Assembly: GCA_963701015.1 (NCBI GenBank)
Contig: OY969556.1
Span: forward strand, 558,001-622,000
Source of the DNA: MFD09286-c1 sp963701015
GTDB taxonomy: Bacteria > Bacteroidota > Bacteroidia > Bacteroidales > DTGW01
Length of the DNA: 64,000 nucleotides
Direction of reading: 5' to 3'
The position numbers and the translations under genes are program-made. Shown here in pieces: positions 1 to 7,701 of the stretch; positions within the stretch are counted from its first letter, which is position 1; each line of letters begins with the position of its first letter. The notes below the pieces were generated by a model. That model worked only from the letters and a program-made list of their open reading frames with translations. It searched no databases and was not told the DNA's origin.

Positions 1-2448
1 AGTTTTTATAATACTCCAATACTTCATAGTTTTTTTAAACTCATTGGTGCTGTACCCGTAAGCGATTTAACAGCAGGCAGCCGTGATACTGATGTAATGA
101 AAACCATATCAAAAGGAGTAACAAAAGCATTGAATAAAAATCGCTTAGTCTTACTATATCCTGCTGGTCAAATTGCTGGTCAGGGTTATGAAAAGATATT
201 CAATAAAAAAGGCGCATGGCAGGTTGTAAAACAAGTGCCTGAAAATTCAAAAATTCTGGCTGTCAGAATTGGAGGATTATGGGGAAGTATGTGGTCAAGG
301 GCCTGGATTGGCAAATCACCTAGTTTACTAACCACTTTATTATATGCTTTTTGGCTGGTAATTGCCAATGGAATATTTTTTGTCCCACGCCGAAAAGTTA
401 CATTGGAATTTATTGATATAACCAAGGAAGCCAGAAAAATGGCTGAATTTGATAAATTAACTTTCAATAATTTTCTTGAGTCAATTTATAATTCATATGG
501 AGAAGAGCCGGTATTGTATTTAAAACATTATTTCTATGCAAAAAAAAGCAATCGGACAATACCCTTACGAATTGAAGGTTCTGTAGATGATTTGAAAAAA
601 GCTGCACCGATTGATGGCTCATTAATTCCGCCTAATATTCTTAGTGATGTAATAACAATTATGAAAGAAGAAGGTAAGGTTGAAGCTAAAAATATTAGTT
701 TGCAATCAAACTTGAGTTTCGACCTAAATATTGATTCACTTACTTTAGTAGTTATTATAACCGCAATTGAGAATTATTTCAAAGTTGATTTTGTTGGAGA
801 AGTTACCGATGTTAAAACAGTAGCCGACTTGTGTATAATTGCAATTGGAAATAGACAAAATGAGGTTGCTTTAAAGCCTTCACAATTAAATATTCATAAA
901 ATTCCATTACGTAGAATTGATATAGCTAAGGACACAACTATTCCTGCATTATTTTTAAAAACTTTCAAAAGTTACCCTTCCGAATCTTTTGCCTATGATA
1001 AAATAATGGGATGCTCTACCCGAAAAGATTTTTTGCTTAAAACAATGGTAGTTTCTAAAATTATACGAAAAGAAGTTCAAGGTAATTATGTGGGAATTAT
1101 GTTACCGGCTTTGCAAAGCACTTCATTATTGGTTATGGCAACTTATATGGCAGGTAAAATCCCGGTTATGTTGAATTGGACAGTTGGTAAAAAGGTACTT
1201 CAACATTGTGTTGACTCAATAAAAATTGATAAAATACTCACAGCCGGTTCATTTTTTGATAAAATTCGTGACCAGTTACCTGATCTGGTTAAAGAGAAAT
1301 GTGTGTTTTTTGAAAAGAAAGTTGCAGAAGCATCAATAATTTTAAAGTTTTCAGGTTTACTAAGTTCCTGGTTCCCACCAAAAATTAATATCAAACCTTC
1401 TGACACAGCAGTAATTTTATTTACATCGGGCAGCGAATCATTGCCAAAGACAGTTCCATTGAGCCATAGCAATATTCTTTTCGATTTAAACAGTTCGTTT
1501 CAATTGATAAATATTAATAACCATGAGATTTTCATGGGTTTTCTGCCTCCTTTTCATAGTTTTGGTTTTACAGTACTTACAATTTTGCCACTTGTTTCAG
1601 GTATTAAAGTTGCATATTCGCCCGATCCGGCTGCAAATAGGGAGATACTAAAAATAATGGTCTATACAAAAGCAACATTTATGCTTGCAACCCCAACATT
1701 TTTGAAATTGATATTTTCAATTGCATCAAAAACAGATTTGGCTAATTTAAACTTTGTAATATCAGGGGCGGAGAGTTTGCAACCTGCATTGCTAGATGAA
1801 TTTAAATTGAAAACCCAAAGTGGCACTTTTATACTTGAAGGATATGGTATTACAGAATGTTCGCCAATATTAACGATAAACCCACAGATAAAGCAAAAAC
1901 TCAAAAGTGTTGGCGTTTTTATTAATGGGGTTGATGGCATTATTGTTGATTTAAATTCCAATAATCCTTTAGGGCCAAATATGGAAGGAATGATTATGGT
2001 TCATGGCTTAAATGTTTTTAATGGTTATTTAAGCAATGAAACCAATTCGCCATCTGAAACCATTAATGGAAAATTATTTTACAGAACGGGCGATTTAGGC
2101 TATTTGGATGAAGAAGGCTATTTATTTATTACAGGAAGATTAAAACGATTTATAAAAATTGCAGGCGAAATGATTAGTTTACCTGCAATTGAAAATGCAT
2201 TGCTTGAAAAATATGGTTTGCCCGACGAAACTATTTTGGCTGTTGAAGGTTCCGATGCTGTAAATCCTCCTCAAATTGTTTTATTTACCAAACACGATAT
2301 GGACTTATACGAAGTTAACAGTTATTTAAAAGAACATGGATTTTCCAATTTGTTCCGAATAAATAAAATTCAAATAGTTGATGAAATACCAATTCTTGGA
2401 ACCGGAAAGACTGATTATAAAATCTTAAAAGACAAGATAGTTAGTTAA
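1..2448 (+). CDS. PlsC acyltransferase / acyl-carrier / AMP-ligase fusion, 5' end cut by window edge
   Basis: The frame is open from base 1, so the true start lies outside the window; the ATG at 97 is internal. Numbering from that ATG, residues 1-150 are the tail of a PlsC-type lysophospholipid acyltransferase (LLYPAGQ replaces the usual FPEGT-type motif). Residues about 195-250 resemble an acyl carrier protein, with a DSL motif near residue 212 whose Ser would carry phosphopantetheine. Residues about 270-780 form an AMP-dependent acyl ligase: the P-loop TSGSESLPKT near 442, YGITECSP near 583, YRTGDLGYLDEEGY and the hinge GRLKRFIKIAGEM near 660-690. The layout recalls Aas (2-acyl-glycerophosphoethanolamine acyltransferase/acyl-ACP synthetase) but with a built-in carrier domain. 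The likely role is fatty-acid activation and phospholipid acyl repair at the inner membrane. Domain calls are firm; substrate is inferred. Confidence 0.85.
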   Translation, partial: SFYNTPILHSFFKLIGAVPVSDLTAGSRDTDVMKTISKGVTKALNKNRLVLLYPAGQIAGQGYEKIFNKKGAWQVVKQVPENSKILAVRIGGLWGSMWSRAWIGKSPSLLTTLLYAFWLVIANGIFFVPRRKVTLEFIDITKEARKMAEFDKLTFNNFLESIYNSYGEEPVLYLKHYFYAKKSNRTIPLRIEGSVDDLKKAAPIDGSLIPPNILSDVITIMKEEGKVEAKNISLQSNLSFDLNIDSLTLVVIITAIENYFKVDFVGEVTDVKTVADLCIIAIGNRQNEVALKPSQLNIHKIPLRRIDIAKDTTIPALFLKTFKSYPSESFAYDKIMGCSTRKDFLLKTMVVSKIIRKEVQGNYVGIMLPALQSTSLLVMATYMAGKIPVMLNWTVGKKVLQHCVDSIKIDKILTAGSFFDKIRDQLPDLVKEKCVFFEKKVAEASIILKFSGLLSSWFPPKINIKPSDTAVILFTSGSESLPKTVPLSHSNILFDLNSSFQLININNHEIFMGFLPPFHSFGFTVLTILPLVSGIKVAYSPDPAANREILKIMVYTKATFMLATPTFLKLIFSIASKTDLANLNFVISGAESLQPALLDEFKLKTQSGTFILEGYGITECSPILTINPQIKQKLKSVGVFINGVDGIIVDLNSNNPLGPNMEGMIMVHGLNVFNGYLSNETNSPSETINGKLFYRTGDLGYLDEEGYLFITGRLKRFIKIAGEMISLPAIENALLEKYGLPDETILAVEGSDAVNPPQIVLFTKHDMDLYEVNSYLKEHGFSNLFRINKIQIVDEIPILGTGKTDYKILKDKIVS

Positions 2449-2461
2449 TACACGAAATAAT

Positions 2462-2492
2462 AAAGACCCTTCATACTAGTAGAAAGGTCTTT
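2462..2492. terminator. Intrinsic terminator between convergent genes
   Basis: AAAGACC at 2462-2468 pairs with GGTCTTT at 2486-2492, with partial inner pairing of CCTTC and GAAAGG. A T/A-rich tract follows on both sides, so it can serve the ligase fusion on the plus strand and the SDR gene on the minus strand. Confidence 0.75.
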
Positions 2493-2527
2493 ATATAAAT
2501 ATAATTCAATTGCTAAAATTAAAGTTT

Positions 2528-3373
2528 TTAAACGTAATCTTTAATCAAATTTTCACTTAATTTCCAAAGACTTTCCCTATTTTCTTTATTTAAACCAATA
2601 GGTTTAATATCGTTAATAACTTTCAATTTGGTATAAAATTTACCCGAAACATTGGCAAGAGATGCATCGGTGGCCAAATAAACAGCAGTTTGAGTGGCCT
2701 TTTCAGGTGTAAGCACAAATGGGGCTGAAATTGCAGATATTAATTTTACAATTCCACCATTCTCAGAACCAAATTTTGTTTTCGCTATACCCGGATGATA
2801 TGCATTTACAGTTACTTTAGTTCCTTTCAACCGCTCGGCTAATTCAAAAGTAAAATATAAATTGCAAAGTTTCGAATTAACATATGATTGCATTCCATTA
2901 TACTTTTCGCGCTTAGCTAATTCATTTACATTGAACTTAGCCATTTTATATCCAAAAGCTGAGACATTTATAATGCGTCCCTGTTCACTTAATTTCAATT
3001 TATCCAACAATAAATTAGTGAGTAAAAAATGTGACAAATGATTTACTTCAAAAGTTTTTTCAAGACCATCGCTTGTTTGCTGTCTTTTCATTAACATCAC
3101 GCCGGCATTATTTATTAGTACATCAAGCTTTGTATAGGTTGAATTAAATTTATCCGCTAATTCCCTCACACTTTTTAAGGATGATAAATCGCAATACAAA
3201 ATATCAATATTGCTATTACCTGTCAATTGAGTAATTTCACGTTTAACTAATTCTCCCTTCTCTTTATTTCTGGCAATTAAAACAACAGTAAATTTATTTT
3301 TCGCCAAACCTATTGCGGTGGCTTTCCCCAGTCCTTCAGTGGAGCCGGTTACGAGTGCAATTTTGTGTTCCAT
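2528..3373 (-). CDS. SDR family NAD(P)-dependent oxidoreductase
   Basis: A classical short-chain dehydrogenase/reductase of about 281 residues, close in form to retinol-dehydrogenase/WWOX-type SDRs. The nucleotide-binding TGSTEGLG is at residues 9-16, the structural NNAG near 88, the catalytic Ser in INVSAFG and the YVNSK (YxxxK) pair near 160. An in-frame extension to 3400 exists, but the start at 3373 is preferred: Rossmann strand 1 begins right after it, and a MarR-type operator sits just upstream at 3389-3404. It lies 47 bp downstream of marR on the same strand and is probably the target of that regulator. The substrate is unknown (aldehyde or ketone of a lipophilic or xenobiotic compound is a guess). 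Confidence 0.88.
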   Translation of the reverse strand: MEHKIALVTGSTEGLGKATAIGLAKNKFTVVLIARNKEKGELVKREITQLTGNSNIDILYCDLSSLKSVRELADKFNSTYTKLDVLINNAGVMLMKRQQTSDGLEKTFEVNHLSHFLLTNLLLDKLKLSEQGRIINVSAFGYKMAKFNVNELAKREKYNGMQSYVNSKLCNLYFTFELAERLKGTKVTVNAYHPGIAKTKFGSENGGIVKLISAISAPFVLTPEKATQTAVYLATDASLANVSGKFYTKLKVINDIKPIGLNKENRESLWKLSENLIKDYV

Positions 3374-3388
3374 TTTTTTGAATTTTGG

Positions 3389-3404
3389 TTGTACATACAA
3401 TTAT
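3389..3404. promoter_or_regulatory. MarR-type operator upstream of the SDR gene
   Basis: TTGTACATACAATTAT contains the inverted repeat TTGTA-CA-TACAA. The identical 16-mer occurs at 3879-3894 in front of marR. This copy ends 16 bp before the SDR start codon, so bound repressor would block the SDR gene separately from the upstream marR promoter. Confidence 0.7.
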
Positions 3405-3420
3405 TAAAGGTTAAAAAATT

Positions 3421-3852
3421 TTATATTCCAATTTTTTGTGATGCCTTATATATCTCAGCCGTAAGGCTTTTTCCTTCTTCTTCGCCTAAAATTTCGGAAT
3501 ACCTGTCATATAAATTTGACCAAGCTACCTTAATAGTATCGTTTATCTTTAAACTTTTTATGGTTGGATGAACTTCTGTTATTTTCCCAATTGACTTACG
3601 CTCCAGCAATCCTTTATGTTCTAATTTTTCTAAAAGACGTGTTACAGTTGAAGGTGTTAAAAGCATAATTTCACTTAATTCTTTTGGATGAATTCCTGGT
3701 TTATCATTAACAGTCATAAGTAAAAATGCATAAGATGGAGATAAACCCGTTATAGCAAATTCTTCTTCTGCCATTTTTGTCATCAACCTGGCAAATGCAT
3801 TAGCTGAATAATATAAACATCTGCAGAATATTGAATCTTTTTTTCCCATCAT
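3421..3852 (-). CDS. MarR family transcriptional regulator
   Basis: A winged helix-turn-helix regulator of about 143 residues. The DNA-binding part reads HPKELSEIMLLTPSTVTRLL, followed by LEHKGLLERK, the start of the wing; the flanking helices fit the dimerisation helices of MarR. An upstream in-frame extension to 3945 contains the operator and promoter, so the start is set at the ATG pair at 3852/3849. The gene is followed by an SDR gene with its own copy of the operator, which argues that the protein autoregulates and controls the oxidoreductase in response to a small phenolic or lipophilic ligand (inference from the family). Confidence 0.88.
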   Translation of the reverse strand: MMGKKDSIFCRCLYYSANAFARLMTKMAEEEFAITGLSPSYAFLLMTVNDKPGIHPKELSEIMLLTPSTVTRLLEKLEHKGLLERKSIGKITEVHPTIKSLKINDTIKVAWSNLYDRYSEILGEEEGKSLTAEIYKASQKIGI

Positions 3853-3857
3853 TAGCA

Positions 3858-3894
3858 CAAATATAATATTATTTTTGCTTGTACATACAATTAT
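3858..3894 (-). promoter_or_regulatory. marR promoter and operator
   Basis: Reading the minus strand, the 16-mer containing TTGTATGTACAA (3879-3894) lies over the expected -33 region, and TATATTTG (plus-strand 3858-3865) fits the Bacteroidota -7 consensus TAnnTTTG. The -7 box ends only 5 nt before the ATG at 3852, so the transcript could be leaderless or start at the second ATG (3849). The operator is identical to the copy at 3389-3404. Confidence 0.6.
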
Positions 3895-4064
3895 GAATTT
3901 TAATTTCCATATTATCGGGAAAAAGTTACTTTTACAAAATTGCAATTTATTTATTGCCTCAAATTAATAGATAATTGTAATAGGACGCTTTTAAAAAATG
4001 GTTTTTAATTCATTAACCAATAAGCAAAAGTTCATTCACAATAAAAATAATTAAATTAAAGATT

Positions 4065-5138
4065 ATGGCAATAAATGTGTTGCCCTCTCTAAAGATAGGT
4101 GGGCTTGAATTAAATCCGCCTATTATTCAAGGTGGAATGGGAGTGAGGGTATCTAGGGCAAGTTTGGCTTCGGCTGTTGCAAATGAAGGTTGTGCCGGAA
4201 TTATAGCCAGTGTTGGTCTTGGTGATTACGAAAATACACCATCAAGTAAATTTGTAGAAGTCAATAACGATGCTTTACGGTTTGAAATAAGGAAAGCTCG
4301 TTCACTTTCAAAAGGTGTAATTGGTGTTAATGTAATGGTAGTTCTTTCGAATTACGAAGAACTTGTAAATGTTTGCGTTGAAGAAAATGTTGATTTATTA
4401 ATTTGTGGTTCAGGGTTACCTCTCGATTTACCAAAATTGGTCAAGGGAAAAGATATAAAACTAATACCTATTGTTTCGTCTGCACGAGCATTGAATATTA
4501 TTTACCGGAAATGGAAACAAAATTACAACCGTGTTCCTGATGCTGTAATTGTTGAAGGCCCTTTAGCTGGTGGGCATTTAGGATATTCATATGCTGATAT
4601 ATTGAACGAAACAGCTCCTAGTCTGGAGAGTTTAGTAATAGATTTAGTGGAATTTGTGAAAACTTTGCCTGAAGAAATTCCTGTTATTGCAGCAGGGGGA
4701 ATTTTTGACGGTAATGATATTGCCAAATTTTTAAAGTTAGGAGCATCAGGAGTCCAAATGGCTACCAGGTTTGTATGCACAACCGAGTGTGATGTACATG
4801 ATAATTTTAAACAAGCATATCTTAATTCAAAAAAAGAAGACATTGCCATAATTAATAGTCCTGTTGGATTGCCCGGCAGAGTTTTACGCAATGAATTTAC
4901 CGAAAGGGTAATGCAAGGTGAAACAATTCCTTTTGTTTGTCAGCATAATTGTTTAAGATCATGCGACCCAAATGTTGCCCCATATTGTATAGCCAGGGTT
5001 TTGGGCGAGGCCTCGAACGGAAAACTTTTACAAGCATTTGTCTTTGCAGGTGCAAATGCTTATCGTTGTAACGAAATAGTTTCGGTTAAAACATTAATCA
5101 ATCAATTAAAACTGGAAACTTTAAAGGCACTTGAATAA
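4065..5138 (+). CDS. Nitronate monooxygenase / FabK-like NAD(P)H flavin oxidoreductase
   Basis: A 357-residue TIM-barrel flavoprotein. The N-terminus has IIQGGMGVRVSRASLASAVA, the FMN-binding start of the 2-nitropropane dioxygenase/FabK family; further on are EGPLAGGHLG and IPVIAAGGIFDG, the phosphate-binding loop. The C-terminal segment has a Cys cluster (CQHNCLRSCDPNVAPYC) seen in a bacterial branch of this family, whose role is unclear. Candidate roles are nitronate detoxification or trans-2-enoyl-ACP reduction. It stands alone between marR and an insertion sequence. The start follows an AAAGATT stretch and gives the expected N-terminus. Confidence 0.82.
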   Translation: MAINVLPSLKIGGLELNPPIIQGGMGVRVSRASLASAVANEGCAGIIASVGLGDYENTPSSKFVEVNNDALRFEIRKARSLSKGVIGVNVMVVLSNYEELVNVCVEENVDLLICGSGLPLDLPKLVKGKDIKLIPIVSSARALNIIYRKWKQNYNRVPDAVIVEGPLAGGHLGYSYADILNETAPSLESLVIDLVEFVKTLPEEIPVIAAGGIFDGNDIAKFLKLGASGVQMATRFVCTTECDVHDNFKQAYLNSKKEDIAIINSPVGLPGRVLRNEFTERVMQGETIPFVCQHNCLRSCDPNVAPYCIARVLGEASNGKLLQAFVFAGANAYRCNEIVSVKTLINQLKLETLKALE

Positions 5139-5161
5139 AGATTATTTAAATTAATATAAAT

Positions 5162-6999
5162 AAAAAGAGGCCGTCTCAAAAGTAAAAATGAGATGGTCTT
5201 TTTTTGGTTAAAAAACGTAGAATTTTTTTGAACTGATCAAAATGTTTTATGGTAGATTATTTTTTTGTTTGATCGATTTAGATTTTTTTGATAATAATTT
5301 AATAATTACGATATAGGACATTTGTTGCCTTCCTAAGAGGATGGCAAAGCAGCCTATGCTGCTCTTTTTGCTAAATTGTGTGCCAACGCTAGTAAGCCCA
5401 TTTCAATTTCTGTTTTTAACATTCCTTTAAGTCCAAAACGCTTAAATCCTTTATTAAACTTGATATTGGCAAAAACGGGTTCAACATCAACCCCTCTTTT
5501 ACTTCGGTAGTAAAGCCCTTGCTCACTCTTCAAGCGTTCTGATGCTTGGGCCTTTAGTCGGTTTAGATTATGATTAATTTCTATTATTTTATTCTTCTTA
5601 CTTTTATGACAAGCTCCACGCAATGGGCATGTACTGCAATTAATAGCTTGGTAACGAGATATTTGTTGCTCAAAACCGTTTTCTGTAACTCGTTTGATTG
5701 AGCCAATGTAATTCATCGGTTGACCCATTGGACAATAGTAGCAGTTCTTTTCAGAGTTGTAGAATAAATTGCTATTGAGAGAGTTCTTAATTTTGCGTTG
5801 ATCTTTGTCAAAATAGTTAAACTTTATATAAGCGTCTATTTTTGCCTTTTCTAACAATGCGTAATTTTCTTCTGAACCATAACCAGCATCTGCCACAGCT
5901 ACTTTAGGATAATTGTTATACAGGGTGTGGAACTGTTCCAAATGAGGCCTTAATGTGGTTGTATCGGTTGGATTGGGGTGATGGCTATAGTTTACAATAT
6001 ATTGATTATTAGTGCTTATCTGAACATTATATCCTGGTTTCAACTGACCGTTTTTCATGTGATCTTCTTTCATTCGCATGAAGGTTGCCCCAGGGTCTGT
6101 TTTACTATACGAGTTCCGTTTGCCTAATATCTGCTCTTGCTCCTTGTACTTGTTGAGATTTTGTGGCCAATGTTGGCGAGCGTAATTTAATTTCTGTCTT
6201 ACTTTCTTGTCAACCTTTTTATCAGATAATGCTTGATCTATTTGATTAATAGTCCGTTTTACTTTTTCTGCATCTATTTGGGTAAAGTCAACATTATCTG
6301 TATCTTGTAATTCCTCTTTGGCTAACGATTGGGTATAATCCCATAACTCTTTTAGTTGTGCCACCATTTTCTCCTTATTGGTCTTTATGGAATTGCCCCA
6401 AACGAAAGTATAACGATTAGCCTTGGATTCTATTTTGGTCCCATCAACATAGATTTCCTGAAGGCTTACATGTCCCGATTCCACTAATAACATGACTACT
6501 TGTGCAAATATTTCTTTTAAAACATTTTTGAGCCTATCACTTCTAAATCGATTAAGTGTATTATGATCAGGGTGGTTCATAGCACTCAGCCACATAAAAT
6601 GAATGTTCTCTTTTAAGGCTGTTTCCATTTTACGACTACTATATACATTGTTCAGGTAACTGTATATAAGAACCTTCAGCAACATCCGAGGATGATAGCT
6701 TGAGGTGCCACCTCCTTTATATTGTTTATGCAATGCATCAGCGTTAATACTGTCAATGACTTTGTTTACAACCCGAACTGGATGGTTTGCATCTATGAAC
6801 TCCTCCAGTGATGGGGGAAGTAACATGATTTGATTGGGACTGTAGTCTTTAAAAACTACTTTTGATCTTTGGTTATACATGTCTCATACTTTTGATAATG
6901 AGACAACTAAACAAGATAAATGATTAAATTAATGAGCCTTTTTTATGAACTTTTTATTAACAAAAAAAGGTGCCTCGACTTTTGAGACACCTTCTTTTT
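5162..6999 (-). mobile_element. IS1182-family insertion sequence
   Basis: The element is about 1.84 kb and carries one transposase. Its 22-bp terminal inverted repeats are 5162-5183 (ending GTCTCAAAAGT) and 6978-6999 (plus strand beginning ACTTTTGAGAC), matching at 19 of 22 positions. Each end also folds into its own terminator-like hairpin: left, GTCTCA with TGAGAT and then a T run; right, AGGTG-CCTC with GAGACACCT and then TTCTTTTT. No clean target duplication is visible. It lies between the flavoprotein gene and the lipoprotein pseudogene. Confidence 0.88.
5354..6880 (-). CDS. IS1182 family transposase
   Basis: A 508-residue DDE transposase. The N-terminal region (LPPSLEEFIDANHPVRVVN, then YHPRMLLKVLIYSY) is the DUF772-type domain of this group. 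The acidic triad is carried by IYVDGTKIESKANRY, VAVADAGYGSEENY and RGVDVEPVFANIKFNKGFKRF. A Cys-rich segment (CYYCPMGQ, CSTCPLRGAC) lies between the second and third acidic motifs. The frame is intact and full length, so the element may still be active. Start at 6880 gives the usual family N-terminus. Confidence 0.93.
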   Translation of the reverse strand: MYNQRSKVVFKDYSPNQIMLLPPSLEEFIDANHPVRVVNKVIDSINADALHKQYKGGGTSSYHPRMLLKVLIYSYLNNVYSSRKMETALKENIHFMWLSAMNHPDHNTLNRFRSDRLKNVLKEIFAQVVMLLVESGHVSLQEIYVDGTKIESKANRYTFVWGNSIKTNKEKMVAQLKELWDYTQSLAKEELQDTDNVDFTQIDAEKVKRTINQIDQALSDKKVDKKVRQKLNYARQHWPQNLNKYKEQEQILGKRNSYSKTDPGATFMRMKEDHMKNGQLKPGYNVQISTNNQYIVNYSHHPNPTDTTTLRPHLEQFHTLYNNYPKVAVADAGYGSEENYALLEKAKIDAYIKFNYFDKDQRKIKNSLNSNLFYNSEKNCYYCPMGQPMNYIGSIKRVTENGFEQQISRYQAINCSTCPLRGACHKSKKNKIIEINHNLNRLKAQASERLKSEQGLYYRSKRGVDVEPVFANIKFNKGFKRFGLKGMLKTEIEMGLLALAHNLAKRAA

Positions 7000-7018
7000 G
7001 TTTATATAGCAAATTTTA

Positions 7019-7592
7019 TTATTTATCTTTTTCCATTTTATCCATTTCAGCATTATATGTTTCTTCGAATTTTTTCTTGTCGTAGTCAATTGAAAGTTTC
7101 TGGTTCTTTGAAATATTACTGTTAATACCATTTAAAATGGATTCTTTCGAAATTTCAATACATACCCATGATGTATAGGTATTGTCTTTTTCTTTAAAAA
7201 GTTTGTCATCTTTTATTGAAATGTCGGATAATTGTTGATTTACAACTTCACGTGTCATAGTTTCAAATTTATTTTCGAAATCCTGTGCATTTGCAGTTGA
7301 ATGTTGATTTGTATAGTTGTCGGTAACAGCTTTTATTTTACTATTAATTAAACCGGCAATTTCAGCTTTTGCATTATTTAAAGCAATTTTTTTGGCGGTT
7401 GACATATCAGGGCTTTTTCCAGATTGAACACTACGGAAAAATTCTTTATCGGTTCTGTATTCCTTCCCTTGGAACGGAAGTGTTATTTCAGTAGATCCAT
7501 TTTCAGCACTTGCTTTTTTACGGACCTCCACAACTGCTTAATATTAGAGCAAGTGATACACTAGCTGCAAGAAAAAATGATAATTTTCTCAT
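7019..7592 (-). pseudogene. LPP20-type lipoprotein gene with a frameshift after the lipobox
   Basis: An ATG at 7592 opens a typical lipoprotein signal (MRKLSFFLAASVSLALILSS followed by the lipobox Cys, then GG), but this frame stops at 7518-7520. The mature part continues in another frame from about 7531 to the stop at 7019 (about 170 residues; RKKASAENG, TAKKIALNNAKAEIAG and KAVTDNYTNQ resemble outer-membrane LPP20 lipoproteins). Removing one base near 7524-7526 joins lipobox and body. Either the gene is broken or there is a one-base assembly error. The 3' end is only 19 bp from the insertion sequence end. Confidence 0.72.
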
Positions 7593-7701
7593 TGGTATGG
7601 GTTTTAATTAATTAATAATTTTAATAAGTCAATAATTCAAAACAAATCTATAAAAAATAAACAACTTCACAAAATTGCGATTTATAAAAAAATTCTAAAT
7701 C

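Noticed and set aside
5150..7012. Target-site duplication of the IS1182 element
   Set aside because: Flanks TATAAAT and GTTTATA give no convincing direct repeat; either the element is old or the ends are off by a few bases.
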